Below are positions 35,237 to 44,013 of a stretch of DNA of 64,000 nt, piece after piece (the stretch's first letter is position 1; each line of letters begins with the position of its first letter). The notes under the pieces were generated by a model. It was not told the DNA's origin. It did not search any database and saw nothing but the letters and a program-made list of their open reading frames with translations. A program made the position numbers and the translations under genes. The DNA comes from Streptomyces sp. DSM 15324 (lineage in GTDB: Bacteria; Actinomycetota; Actinomycetes; Streptomycetales; Streptomycetaceae). The stretch spans positions 1-64,000 of the forward strand of contig NZ_KQ949025.1 of assembly GCF_001514285.1 (NCBI RefSeq), read 5' to 3'.

Positions 35237-38020
35237 TCAGGTGGCGCGGAGCGTCCACGTCGGGCGGTGTATCCACTCCGCGCGAGTCACCTCCGCCACG
35301 CCCGGGGCCGGCTCCACCGGCGTGTACACCTTCGCCCCGGCGGCCGCCGGCAGCACCTTCAGCAGGACGGGTTCGCCCGGCGGCACCAGCTCCGCGGCCA
35401 GCTCCCAGGGGCGCCCGGAGAAGAACTGGTCCGCCACGAGGTGCCCGGCCCGCGTGTACGCGCGTGCCGTGTCCCCCGTCCAGTGCAGTCGCAGCAGGGT
35501 GCCCTCGGGGACCTGCGCGGGGACGTCCACCCGGTACACGGCCGCCACGGTGTCGTAGTGCTCGTCGGCCGGGGCGCTCGCGCGGTTCAGGACACCGGTG
35601 ACGGGGGTGGGCGCCGGGCCCGGCGGGCGCAGGAGCCTGACCGAGGGGTCCGGCAGGAGGGTGGCCACCGGCTCCCGGTGCGGGTACGGGTCGGGGGCAG
35701 GGTCAGAGTCAGGGTCCGGGTCGAGGCTGAGGCCGAGGTCGAGGTCCGGGTCGAGGCCGAGGTCCGGGTCGAGGCGGTCGAGGCCGGGGCCGGGGTCGGG
35801 GCCGGGGTCCGGGTCGAGGCCGAGGTCGAGGCCGGGGCCGGGGCCGGGGTCGACGCCGGGGTCCGGGTCGAGGCCGAGGTCGAGGCCGAGGTCGAGGCCG
35901 AGGTCGAGGCCGAGGTCGAGGCCGGGGCCGGGGTCGGGGCCGAGGTCGAGGCCGGGGTCGAGGCCGGGGCCGGGGTCGACGCCGGGGCCGGGGTCGACGC
36001 CGGGGCCGAGGTCGACGCCGGGGCCGAGGTCGACGCCGGGGCCGAGGTCGGGGAAGAGGGTGTAGCGGGTCAGGGCGCCGTCCCGGGTCTCTTCCAGGGT
36101 GGCGCCCGCGGCCGTCGGGGGGTGGGCCGGGGCGGGGAGGACCGCCAGGGTGGGCCGCCGGCCGGATCGCGGGTCCGTGCGGGCGTGCAGGCGTACCTCG
36201 TCCCGGACCTCGTCGAAGACGACCCCCTCCGGGGAGAGGATGAGCCGTGGGGCTCCCCAGGCCCGGCCCTTGTAGGCCGTACGGGCCGTCGTCGCGTCCA
36301 GGACCAGCAGGGCCACCGGGGTGCCGTCGGCGGTCTCCGTCTCCACGAGGGCGTCGGTACCGGGGCGCAGGCCGGTGATCAGGACCCGCCCGTCCTCGCG
36401 GCGTACGGTCCCCGTGCCCGCCGTGACGACCCTCCCCACCGTCCGTGCGTCCAGGGCCAGTTCGGGAGCGATGCCGTCCGTCGCGGCGAGCACCAGCACC
36501 GTACGGCCGTCCTCGTCGGCGACCGTGCAGACCGGCTGGGCCGTGGCCCAGTCGAGGCGCAGGCCCGCCACGTCCAGGCGCAGGGGCCAGCAGAAGTAGG
36601 CGCCGGAGGGGACGGTGACGGGGGTGGTGGGGAGGGTGAGGGGTGCGGCGTCCGGGAACGCGACCGTGAAGGTGGTCCGCTCGTGGTCGGGCAGCGGCTC
36701 GTGCGGCTGGTGGTTGGTGACGAAGAGGAAGCCGCGGGCGCGGCCGTCGGTGCGGACCGCCCAGCGCAGGGTGGTGCTGTCGTGCCGGCCGGCCGGGCCG
36801 TCGGCGGGCAGGGCCGACTCCATGGGGGCGATCCGCTCGCCGAACTCCGCGAGCAGCAGGTGCTGGAGGCGGAGTTCGTCGTACGCCGGGCGGTACTGGC
36901 CGTACTCGCCCAGCGGGGCCTGGAAGTCGTACGTCAGGACGGGCAGGTCGTTGGGGTAGCCGGTGGCGTGGGACTCCTGGAGGGTGGTGCGGTCGCCGGG
37001 CGGGTTGGTGCCGCCGTGGACCATGTAGTAGCCCTGCCAGACGGAGCCGCAGCCGATCTTGGTGAGCGCGAGGGCGCCGATGTCGGCGGCGTCGACGCGC
37101 GGGCGGCGGTGGTAGGCGACCGCCATGCCGCCGCCCAGCTCGCAGGTGACCCAGGGGAAACGGTCGGCCTGGGCCGCCGGGTCGGTGCCGCGGACGGTCG
37201 TGGGGTGCAGGTCGGCGCGCAGGTCGGCGCCGATGCCCTCGTCGTCGCGCTGGTGGGTGAAGAAGAAGTGCGTGCGGCAGGTGTCGGGCCAGCCGCCGTC
37301 GTGCTCGGTCCAGAAGGCCTCCGGGTAGCCGCCGTAGAGCGGGAGCAGTTCGTCGCCGGGGAGCCGCACGCCGCCCCAGGCGGTGGAGGTCCACAGGGGT
37401 GCGTCGAGGCCGGCTTCCCGAGCCATGCGTTTGAGGGTCAGCAGGTGGCCGGGCTGGTCGTACAGCTCGTTCTCGATCTGCACGGCGACGATCGGCCCGC
37501 CGGACGCGCGGTCCAGTCCGGCGAGCCGGGCGCCGATCGCCGCGAACCAGGGGCGTACGGCGGCGAGGTACGCCGGGTCGTCCGTGCGGGGTCCGGTGGT
37601 GCGGGCCAGGACCCAGTCGGGGAGACCGCCGTTGCGCACCTCGGCATGGGACCAGGGGCCGATGCGGGGAATGAAGTCGAGGCCGTGGCGGGCGCAGAGG
37701 CGGGCGAACCGGCGCACGTCGCGGTCGCCGTCGAAGCGGAGGTCGCCCTCGGTCTCCTCGTGGTGGATCCAGATGAGGTAGGAGGTGACCGCGGTCACGC
37801 CGCCCGCCTTCATCTTCAGGAGCTCCTCCTCCCAGCGGGCCGCGGGATGGCGGGAGTAATGGAACTCACCGGAGACGGGGAACCACGGGCGCCCGGCGCG
37901 GGTCAGCCAGCGGCTGGTCACCTCGATGGGATCGGGAACCCCCGGAGCGTCGAAGAAGGGAAGATGCCCCCGCAGGGGCGGTGCGGAGGCTCCGGGAACC
38001 TGAAGGTGGTGACACGGCAT
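35237..38020 (-). CDS. Glycoside hydrolase family 35 (beta-galactosidase-like) with internal repeat expansion
   Basis: A 927-residue GH35 enzyme. The TIM-barrel core starts near residue 38 (GRPWFPVSGEFHYSRHPAARW). The proton donor is Glu185 in QIENELYDQ and the likely nucleophile Glu294 in VTCELGGGM. Between about residues 655 and 775 lies a repetitive Gly/Leu/Asp/Pro block, (D/L)GPGVD and LDLGLDLG, encoded by short GA/CGG-rich tandem repeats. C-terminal carbohydrate-binding-like sequence follows it. No signal peptide is visible, so action is probably cytoplasmic on imported oligosaccharide. ATG 38020 is used; the frame remains open to a TTG at 38245, but that segment is low complexity. Confidence 0.85.
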   Translation of the reverse strand: MPCHHLQVPGASAPPLRGHLPFFDAPGVPDPIEVTSRWLTRAGRPWFPVSGEFHYSRHPAARWEEELLKMKAGGVTAVTSYLIWIHHEETEGDLRFDGDRDVRRFARLCARHGLDFIPRIGPWSHAEVRNGGLPDWVLARTTGPRTDDPAYLAAVRPWFAAIGARLAGLDRASGGPIVAVQIENELYDQPGHLLTLKRMAREAGLDAPLWTSTAWGGVRLPGDELLPLYGGYPEAFWTEHDGGWPDTCRTHFFFTHQRDDEGIGADLRADLHPTTVRGTDPAAQADRFPWVTCELGGGMAVAYHRRPRVDAADIGALALTKIGCGSVWQGYYMVHGGTNPPGDRTTLQESHATGYPNDLPVLTYDFQAPLGEYGQYRPAYDELRLQHLLLAEFGERIAPMESALPADGPAGRHDSTTLRWAVRTDGRARGFLFVTNHQPHEPLPDHERTTFTVAFPDAAPLTLPTTPVTVPSGAYFCWPLRLDVAGLRLDWATAQPVCTVADEDGRTVLVLAATDGIAPELALDARTVGRVVTAGTGTVRREDGRVLITGLRPGTDALVETETADGTPVALLVLDATTARTAYKGRAWGAPRLILSPEGVVFDEVRDEVRLHARTDPRSGRRPTLAVLPAPAHPPTAAGATLEETRDGALTRYTLFPDLGPGVDLGPGVDLGPGVDPGPGVDPGPGLDPGLDLGPDPGPGLDLGLDLGLDLGLDLGLDPDPGVDPGPGPGLDLGLDPDPGPDPGPGLDRLDPDLGLDPDLDLGLSLDPDPDSDPAPDPYPHREPVATLLPDPSVRLLRPPGPAPTPVTGVLNRASAPADEHYDTVAAVYRVDVPAQVPEGTLLRLHWTGDTARAYTRAGHLVADQFFSGRPWELAAELVPPGEPVLLKVLPAAAGAKVYTPVEPAPGVAEVTRAEWIHRPTWTLRAT
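35700..36054. repeat. In-frame minisatellite inside the GH35 gene
   Basis: About 350 bp made of interspersed GAGGCCGAGGTC, GAGGCCGGGGTC and GTCGACGCCGGGGCC-like units in 6- and 12/18-bp steps. All keep the reading frame and encode alternating GPGVD, GLDLG and DPDPG peptides. The block can be aligned with itself at many offsets. Confidence 0.9.
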
Positions 38021-38264
38021 CGGGTGAACTCCGGGGTGGGGCGGGCGGCTTGACGCGGGCGGGGGTGGCTGTGGGCGGGGGACAGCCGGACCCGAGCCGG
38101 GAGCCGAGCCCGAGCCCGAGCCGGATCCAGGCGCGAGGCCGGCCTGGTTCACGGCCGAGCCGGGACCCGGGCCGAGCCGGGTCCACGTCGGGAACGGGGT
38201 GGGCCTGGGCCTGGGCCGCGGCGGGCCGGGCCGGGCCGCAGGCAAGGCGAGGTCGGGGGCGGTG
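38021..38264. repeat. GAGCCG-rich gap between the two GH35 genes
   Basis: This 244-bp gap contains imperfect short repeats (GAGCCCGAGCCGG and related) at about 38090–38180 and no supported gene. The frame of the downstream GH35 gene stays open through it. Confidence 0.5.
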
Positions 38265-40022
38265 TCAGGGGGTCGTAGGGCCCAGGTCCGGGGTGTTCAC
38301 GAGGTGGGCCCTGGGGGTCGTCGTGCCGTGGAGTTCGAGGAGGACCAGGGCGTTGGTGCCGGGGCGCAGGACGGGGGCCGGGACGTAGAGGGTGCGCTGG
38401 GGGCCCCGGTTCCAGTAGCGGCCCAGGTGGAAGCCGTTGACCCAGGCCTGGCCCTTGGTCCACCCGGGGAGGGAGAGGAAGGTGTCGGCGGGTTCGTCGA
38501 CCTCGAACGTGCCCCGGTGGAAGGCCGGTTCGGCCGAGGTGGGGGTGGTCGCCGGGGCGAAGGCGGCGGTGGGCGGCGCCTCGTCCGCGGGCAGCGGGTG
38601 GCAGTCCCAGCCCTGGAGGGCCTCGCCGTCGAGGGTGACCGGGCCCAGCAGGCCCTTGGGGACGCCGATGCGGGGGCCGTAGTTGACCCGGCCCATGTTC
38701 TCCACCAGGACGTCGAGTCGCGCGCCGGCGCGGGGGGCGTGGATCGGGAGGGTCTCGTCGTAGCGCTCGCGTTCGAGGACGCCGGCGGGGGCGCCGTCGA
38801 CGAAGACCTGGGCGCGGTCGCCGACTCCGCCCTCGAAGTGGAGCAGGCCGGGCCCCGCGGCGGGGACGGTGGTCCGGTAGAGGACGTAACCGGCGCGCCG
38901 GCCCAGCGCGTCGGCGGTGACGGGGTCGGCGGAGTGCACCCCGTCGTGGCCGAGCTGCTGGAGGAGAGCGAGCCGATGGGTCAACTCGACCTCGGTGACG
39001 GGCAGTTTGCGGGCCGGGGACGGCACCGGCTCGTCCGGGAGCCCGGCATGACGGGCGATCACCTCACGGAACGCGTGGTACTTGGGGCCGGGGTCGCCGC
39101 TCTCGGTGAGCGGGGCGTCGTAGTCGTACGAGGTGATGGTGGGCGCGTAGGCGTGGTGGTGGTTGGCGCCGTTGGTGTAACCGAAGTTGGTGCCGCCGTG
39201 GAACATGTAGATGTTGACGGAGGCGCCCGCGGCGAGGAGGCGGTCCAGGTCGGCGGCGGCGTCCGCGGCGTCCCGGCCGTGGTGCGGGCCGCCCCAGTGG
39301 TCGAACCAGCCGATCCAGAACTCCGAGCACATCAGCGGGCCTTCGGGCTGGTGCTCGCGCAGCCGGGCGAGGGAGGTGTCGACGCGGCTGCCGAAGGTGC
39401 CGGTCGCGAGGACACCGGGGAGGGTGCCCCGGGTGAGGTGGTCGCCGTCGGTCTGGTCGCAGGTGAAGAGGAGTTCCTCGACGCCGCGGGAGCGGAGGCT
39501 GCTTTCCACGTGCTTGAGATAGGCGGTGTCGTCTCCGTACGCGCCGTACTCGTTCTCCATCTGGACGGCGATGACCGGTCCGCCGGACGCGGCCATGTAC
39601 GGCAGGAGGGCGGGCAGGAGCAGGTCGAGGTAGCGGTCGAAGGCGTCGGTGAAGCGGGGGTCGCTGGTGCGCAGGCGGATGTCGGGGTCCGAGGTCAGCC
39701 AGTAGGGGAGGCCGCCGCCGTCCCACTCGGCGCAGATGAAGGGGCCGGGGCGCAGGAGCACGTGGAGGCCCTCCTGCTGGGCGAGGCGCAGGAAGCGGGG
39801 GAGGTCGAGGAGGCCGTCGAGGTCGAGGGTGCCGGGGGTGGGCTCGTGGAGGTTCCAGGGGAGGTACGTCTCCACGGTGTTCAGGCCCATGAGGCGGGCT
39901 TTGCGCAGGCGGTCGGGCCATTGGTCCGGGTGGACGCGGAAGTAGTGGAGCGCTCCGGAGAGGATACGGAAGGGGGTGCCGTGCAGGAGGAAGCCGTCGG
40001 TGGTCGTGGTCAGGGCGGGCAT
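38265..40022 (-). CDS. Glycoside hydrolase family 35 beta-galactosidase
   Basis: A 585-residue GH35 enzyme with a complete core: LHYFRVHPDQWPDRLRKAR near residue 26, AEWDGGGLPYWL, proton donor Glu158 in QMENEYGAYG and nucleophile Glu234 in CSEFWIGWFDHWG. The C-terminal jelly-roll ends with WVNGFHLGRYWNRGPQ. No export signal is seen. ATG 40022 follows AAGGGGA; the long frame upstream overlaps the promoter. A 283-nt leader separates it from the operator-controlled promoter. It is followed by the second GH35 gene and the LacI gene, forming a likely three-gene sugar-use operon. No transporter is encoded next to it. Confidence 0.93.
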   Translation of the reverse strand: MPALTTTTDGFLLHGTPFRILSGALHYFRVHPDQWPDRLRKARLMGLNTVETYLPWNLHEPTPGTLDLDGLLDLPRFLRLAQQEGLHVLLRPGPFICAEWDGGGLPYWLTSDPDIRLRTSDPRFTDAFDRYLDLLLPALLPYMAASGGPVIAVQMENEYGAYGDDTAYLKHVESSLRSRGVEELLFTCDQTDGDHLTRGTLPGVLATGTFGSRVDTSLARLREHQPEGPLMCSEFWIGWFDHWGGPHHGRDAADAAADLDRLLAAGASVNIYMFHGGTNFGYTNGANHHHAYAPTITSYDYDAPLTESGDPGPKYHAFREVIARHAGLPDEPVPSPARKLPVTEVELTHRLALLQQLGHDGVHSADPVTADALGRRAGYVLYRTTVPAAGPGLLHFEGGVGDRAQVFVDGAPAGVLERERYDETLPIHAPRAGARLDVLVENMGRVNYGPRIGVPKGLLGPVTLDGEALQGWDCHPLPADEAPPTAAFAPATTPTSAEPAFHRGTFEVDEPADTFLSLPGWTKGQAWVNGFHLGRYWNRGPQRTLYVPAPVLRPGTNALVLLELHGTTTPRAHLVNTPDLGPTTP

Positions 40023-40310
40023 GGGGTTCCCCTTCGGTGCGGTTCGGTACGGAGTGACGTGCTGCGGGCGGGGTGCGGGCCGGGGGTGACGGTCAGGCCG
40101 AGGTGCGCGTCGCCCGGGTCGGCCGGAGGGTCGCGGCGAGAGACACAGCTCCGACGGCGGGACACAGCGCCGACACCGCGGCGAGCAGCAGGGGTAGGGC
40201 GCGGACGCCCGACCACCCGAACCTTGCCGGGTGCAGGGCCCGCCGCGACCCCGCCCGCCGGGGAGGCCGGCCCGCCGAGGCCGCGGATGTCGTGCTCTCC
40301 GCCGAAGTTC

Positions 40311-40339
40311 GATGTTACCGGTAACATCCACCCCGTCAA
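40311..40339 (-). promoter_or_regulatory. Operator-blocked sigma70-type promoter of the GH35–LacI operon
   Basis: On the minus strand TTGACG (40334–40339) and TAACAT (40312–40317) are separated by 16 nt. The perfect 18-bp palindrome GATGTTACCGGTAACATC (40311–40328) covers the -10 and spacer. The CG-centred palindrome is typical of LacI/GalR-family sites, so repressor binding would exclude RNA polymerase. Confidence 0.82.
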
Positions 40340-40353
40340 GAGTGCCGGAGCCG

Positions 40354-40401
40354 GGGTGAGCGGGTGAGCGGGTGAGCGGGTGAGCGGGTGAGCGGGTGAG
40401 C
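40354..40401. repeat. Six perfect copies of GGGTGAGC
   Basis: The 8-bp unit GGGTGAGC repeats six times without a mismatch between the ku stop codon (40447) and the GH35 promoter -35 element (40334–40339). Confidence 0.95.
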
Positions 40402-40446
40402 ATCGAGGACGCCGGCTCCCCGAGGAGCCGGCGGAACGCCGCCCGC

Positions 40447-41490
40447 TCAGGCCGTACGCTTGCGGGCCGCCGTCTTCTTCGCCGGGGTCTTCTTGGCCGT
40501 CGCCGTCTTCTTCGCGGCGGTCTTCTTGGCCGTGCTCTTCGTCGCCGACGTGGCCTTCTTGGCGCTCTGGGCCGACTTGGCGGTCTTGGCGGTCCGGGCC
40601 GTCGACTTGCGGGCGGCGGGCTCCGCCCGCTTCGTGGCCGAGGTGGACTTCTTCCCGGCCGGCTCCTTGGGGCGCGAGAGGGATCTGACCCCGGCCTCCG
40701 CCGGGGGCGCCTCGCCCCGCGACTCCTTGGCGGCGCGCACGCTGTTCTCCAGGGCCGCCATCAGGTCCAGGACCTTGCCGCCGGAGGGTGCGGAGGGCGT
40801 CTCGGGCGGTGCCTCGCCGGCCGCCTTCGCCGCGATGACCTCCTCGACGGCCTCCCGGTACTCGTCGTGCAGGTCGTCGAGGTCGACCTCGCCGAGGGTG
40901 TCCATCAGGGCGTCCGCGAGGTCGAGTTCCTTGTCGCGGACGGTGACGTCGGTGTCGGGGGCGAGGCCCTCGGGGGCGCGGACCTCGTCCGGCCAGAGCA
41001 GGCCGTGCATGGCGATCGCGTCGCCGACCACCCGGAGCATGCCGAGGCGCTCACGGCCTCGTAGCGCGTACTTGGCGATGGCGACCTTGCGGCTGCGCTT
41101 GAGGGCTTCCCGCAGGAGGGTGTACGGCTTCGCGGCGGGCGCGCCGCCGGCCTGGAGGTAGTAGGCGGCGTCCATCTGGAGGGGATCGATCCGGTCGGCC
41201 GGGACGAAGGCCACGATCTCGATCGTCTTCGCGGTCGGCAGGGGGAGGTGGGACAGGTCCTCGTCGGTGATCGGGATGATCGTGCCGTCCGCGTCCTCGT
41301 AGCCCTTGCCGATCTCCGCGGTGCTCACCTCGCGGTCCTCCAGCTCGCAGACCTTGCGGTAGCGGATGCGGCCGCCGTCCTCGGTGTGGATCTGGCGGAA
41401 GGAGATCGAGTGGCTCTCGGTGGCGTTCACCAGCTTGATCGGGATGCTGACGAGACCGAAGGAGATGGCGCCGTTCCAGATGGATCGCAC
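40447..41490 (-). CDS. ku: Ku protein for non-homologous end joining
   Basis: A 347-residue bacterial Ku that binds DNA ends as a homodimer. The core starts at SIWNGAISFGLVSIPIKLVNAT and runs through the DNA-bridge region to about residue 260. The tail is a Lys/Ala-rich, histone H1-like segment (KKTAAKKTATAKKTPAKK), as in long actinobacterial Ku proteins, likely extra DNA contact. GTG 41490 is chosen, with AGGAGG 9 nt upstream; the ATG-frame extension to 41511 is not needed. It is divergent from a LigD-type polymerase gene, 91 bp apart. Confidence 0.94.
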   Translation of the reverse strand: MRSIWNGAISFGLVSIPIKLVNATESHSISFRQIHTEDGGRIRYRKVCELEDREVSTAEIGKGYEDADGTIIPITDEDLSHLPLPTAKTIEIVAFVPADRIDPLQMDAAYYLQAGGAPAAKPYTLLREALKRSRKVAIAKYALRGRERLGMLRVVGDAIAMHGLLWPDEVRAPEGLAPDTDVTVRDKELDLADALMDTLGEVDLDDLHDEYREAVEEVIAAKAAGEAPPETPSAPSGGKVLDLMAALENSVRAAKESRGEAPPAEAGVRSLSRPKEPAGKKSTSATKRAEPAARKSTARTAKTAKSAQSAKKATSATKSTAKKTAAKKTATAKKTPAKKTAARKRTA

Positions 41491-41581
41491 GGGCAGCGGC
41501 CTCCTGAGCACGGGAAATTACGGCAAATTGAATGATTCGCACTCTTTGCGTGATTTGTGCGATTCATGTGATTCTCATCGT
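41491..41581. promoter_or_regulatory. Divergent ku/LigD-polymerase control region with 9-bp phased repeats
   Basis: This AT-richer 91-bp gap must hold both promoters. From 41534 a 9-bp series is visible: GATTCGCAC, TCTTTGCGT, GATTTGTGC, GATTCATGT, GATTCTCAT, ending 4 nt before the ATG at 41582. The repeats could be a binding array for a regulator; no known motif is recognised. Confidence 0.5.
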
Positions 41582-42475
41582 ATGACGCCGATCGCGGAGG
41601 TGGAGGGGCGGAGGCTCGCCCTCAGCAATCTGGAGAAGGTGCTGTATCCGGCGACCGGCTTCACCAAGGGCGAGGTGCTCCACTACTACGCCACGGTCGC
41701 CGACGTCCTGCTCCCCCATCTGCGGGACCGGCCGCTGTCCTTCCTGCGCTATCCGGACGGCCCGGGCGGCCAGGTGTTCTTCGCCAAGAACGTGCCGCCG
41801 GGGACGCCCGAGTGGGTGACCACGGCGGAGGTGCCGCGCTCGGAGGGGCCGGCGCGGATGGTGGTCGTACAGGATCTGGCGAGCCTGATGTGGGCGGCGA
41901 ACCTGGTGACCGAGTTCCATACGTCCCAGTGGGTGTTCCAGGACCCCGGGCACGCCGACCGGCTGGTCTTCGACCTCGACCCGGGGGCGCCGGCGGGCGT
42001 GGCGGAGTGCTGCGGGGTCGCGCTGTGGCTGCGCGAGCGGCTGGCGGAGGACGGGATCGAGGCGTACGCGAAGACGTCCGGGTCGAAGGGGCTGCACCTG
42101 GTGGCGGCGGTGCGGGGGGCTTCGTCGCAGCGGGTGACGGAGTATGCGAAGAGGCTGGCGGTGGAGGCGGAGCGGGCGATGCCCTCGCTGGTGCTGCACC
42201 GGATGACACGGAGTCTGCGGCCGGGGAAGGTGTTCGTGGACTGGAGCCAGAACGCGGCCCGCAAGACGACGGCCACGGCCTACACCCTGCGGGCCCGGGA
42301 GACTCCGCTGGTGTCGGCGCCGGTGCGCTGGGAGGAGGTGGACGACGTCGCGGGGTCGGGGGAGGCCGGCCGGATGACGCTGGGGGCGGGCGAGGTGATG
42401 GAACGGGTGCGGGAGTGGGGCGACCTCCTGGCGCCGGTGCTGGACCCGGACCGCGCGGGCGGGGTGCCGGGGTGA
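41582..42475 (+). CDS. Stand-alone LigD-type polymerase (archaeo-eukaryotic primase domain)
   Basis: A 297-residue protein equal to the polymerase domain of LigD. The metal-binding motif is VFDLDPG, and the nucleotide-binding motif is KTSGSKGLHLVA; an RPLSFLRYPDGPGG element opens the domain. Such proteins fill gaps and add ribonucleotides during Ku-dependent end joining. Ligase and phosphoesterase domains are absent, so a separate ATP-dependent ligase elsewhere would be needed. It is divergent from ku. No Shine–Dalgarno is obvious before ATG 41582. Confidence 0.92.
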   Translation: MTPIAEVEGRRLALSNLEKVLYPATGFTKGEVLHYYATVADVLLPHLRDRPLSFLRYPDGPGGQVFFAKNVPPGTPEWVTTAEVPRSEGPARMVVVQDLASLMWAANLVTEFHTSQWVFQDPGHADRLVFDLDPGAPAGVAECCGVALWLRERLAEDGIEAYAKTSGSKGLHLVAAVRGASSQRVTEYAKRLAVEAERAMPSLVLHRMTRSLRPGKVFVDWSQNAARKTTATAYTLRARETPLVSAPVRWEEVDDVAGSGEAGRMTLGAGEVMERVREWGDLLAPVLDPDRAGGVPG

Positions 42476-42640
42476 GGGGGCGCGTCCGACCCGGTTTCAC
42501 GGGGGCCGTCCGGCGACGGGCGGCGGATCTGCGCCCCGGGGCCCGTCGGGAATAGCCTGGAGTGAAGCGGCGCCGGGGCGGAGCGGATCCTCCCGATGCG
42601 TCCCCTTGCCCCGGGGGCCGCACGACAGGGAGGAAGTGTC

Positions 42641-43255
42641 ATGCCCTGGAAACTGAGCGGCACGTACCTGGAGACCTGCAACTGCGACGTGGTGTGCCCC
42701 TGCACCACGTCGGGCCTGACCGCGCCGGCCGACCACGAGCGCTGCCAGGTGACCTTCGCGTTCCACGTGGACAGCGGGACCGTGGACGACGTCGACGTCT
42801 CCGACCGCAGCGTGGCCGTCTTCGTCGACGGGCCGCGGGTGATGGCCGAGGGCGGCTGGCAGGTGGCGTTGTACGTCGACGCGGCAGCCGACGACGGCCA
42901 GGCGGAGGCGCTGGGCAAGGTCTTCTCGGGCCAGGCGGGCGGGCCGATGGCGGGGCTCACCCCGCTCATCGGCGAGGTCCTCGGCGTGCAGCGCGTCCCC
43001 ATCGACTACCGCGACGACGGTCGCCACCACTCCGCGCGGGTGGGCGAGACCATCGACGTCGAGATCGAGGACCAGGTCGCCCCTCAGCACGGCGAGGACG
43101 GCCCGGTGATGAAGCTGACGGGCTTGTTCCACCCCGTGAACAGCACACTGACGGTCGCCCGGTCCACCCGGGCGACGGGCACCGGTGTGTACGGCCGGAC
43201 CTGGGACTTCACGGGCGGCAACGGACACTCGGCCCCGTTCACGTGGTCCGGATGA
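42641..43255 (+). CDS. DUF1326 protein with Cys-rich N-terminus
   Basis: A 204-residue DUF1326 family protein. The N-terminus is MPWKLSGTYLETCNCDVVCPC, with four cysteines (13, 15, 19, 21) spaced like a soft-metal site. There is no signal peptide. GGGAGGAA lies 5 nt before ATG 42641. The stop overlaps the start of the DUF2182 gene (ATGA), so both are translated together. Family function is not established; metal handling is inferred from the cysteines and the membrane partner. Confidence 0.88.
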   Translation: MPWKLSGTYLETCNCDVVCPCTTSGLTAPADHERCQVTFAFHVDSGTVDDVDVSDRSVAVFVDGPRVMAEGGWQVALYVDAAADDGQAEALGKVFSGQAGGPMAGLTPLIGEVLGVQRVPIDYRDDGRHHSARVGETIDVEIEDQVAPQHGEDGPVMKLTGLFHPVNSTLTVARSTRATGTGVYGRTWDFTGGNGHSAPFTWSG

Positions 43256-44013
43256 CCGCGGGGCCGGCCACCGGCCGCGTGCGGGTGGCCCCCGTCGGGC
43301 TGCTGCTGGTCGTGGCGGCCGCCGCCTGGGTCTGGACGGTGACGCGCTGGGGCGGCATGTCGGCGATGCCCGGCACCATGGGCCTGGGGCCGGCCGCGTT
43401 CCTGGGCGTGTGGACGCTGATGATGACGGCGATGATGCTGCCCGCCACGGCACCGGTCGCCGCCTTGTACGCGCGCACCATCACCGTGCACCGGGCCGCG
43501 CGCATGGTCGTTTTCACGGCCGCCTACCTGCTCGTCTGGGCCGCGGCCGGGCTGCCTGCGTACGCGCTGGCCGTCGGCCTCGGCCGGGCGGCGCGGCTGC
43601 CCTCCGCGGCGGGCACGGCGGTGGCCGCGGCCGTGTTCGCGGTCAGCGGCGTCTACCAGCTCACGCCCCTCAAGGACCGTTGCCTGGCGAGGTGCCGCTC
43701 GCCCCTGGGCCTGATGCTGCGCTACGCCGCGTACCCGGGACGCTCGCGCGATCTGCGTGCCGGAGCCCACCACGGGGCCTACTGCCTGGGCTGCTGCTGG
43801 TCGCTGATGGTGCTGCTGGCGGCGTTCGGCGTGATGAACGTGTGGGCCATGGTGGCCCTGGCCGCCGTGATCACCGCCGAGAAACTCGCTCCGGCCGGCC
43901 GCCTGGTGGCCCGCGCGGTGGGGATCGCCTCGATCGCCCTGGCCGTGGCCGTCTTCTGGTTCCCGTCACTGGCTCCGGGCCTCACCGGCGGCGGCGGTAT
44001 GACCGGCATGTGA
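43252..44013 (+). CDS. DUF2182 predicted metal-binding membrane protein
   Basis: A 253-residue protein with about six to seven membrane helices. Characteristic motifs are GVWTLMMTAMMLPATAP, LTPLKDRCLARCRSP and GAYCLGCCWSLMVLLAAFGVMNVWAM, rich in Met and Cys that could bind copper or another soft metal. ATG 43252 overlaps the DUF1326 stop. The two families recur together in bacteria as I recall. The substrate is unknown. Confidence 0.88.
   Translation: MTAGPATGRVRVAPVGLLLVVAAAAWVWTVTRWGGMSAMPGTMGLGPAAFLGVWTLMMTAMMLPATAPVAALYARTITVHRAARMVVFTAAYLLVWAAAGLPAYALAVGLGRAARLPSAAGTAVAAAVFAVSGVYQLTPLKDRCLARCRSPLGLMLRYAAYPGRSRDLRAGAHHGAYCLGCCWSLMVLLAAFGVMNVWAMVALAAVITAEKLAPAGRLVARAVGIASIALAVAVFWFPSLAPGLTGGGGMTGM

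Noticed and set aside
35267..38053. 928-residue plus-strand frame with GAEVEAGAGV repeats
   Set aside because: It is the antisense of the GH35 minisatellite; the minus strand has catalytic motifs.
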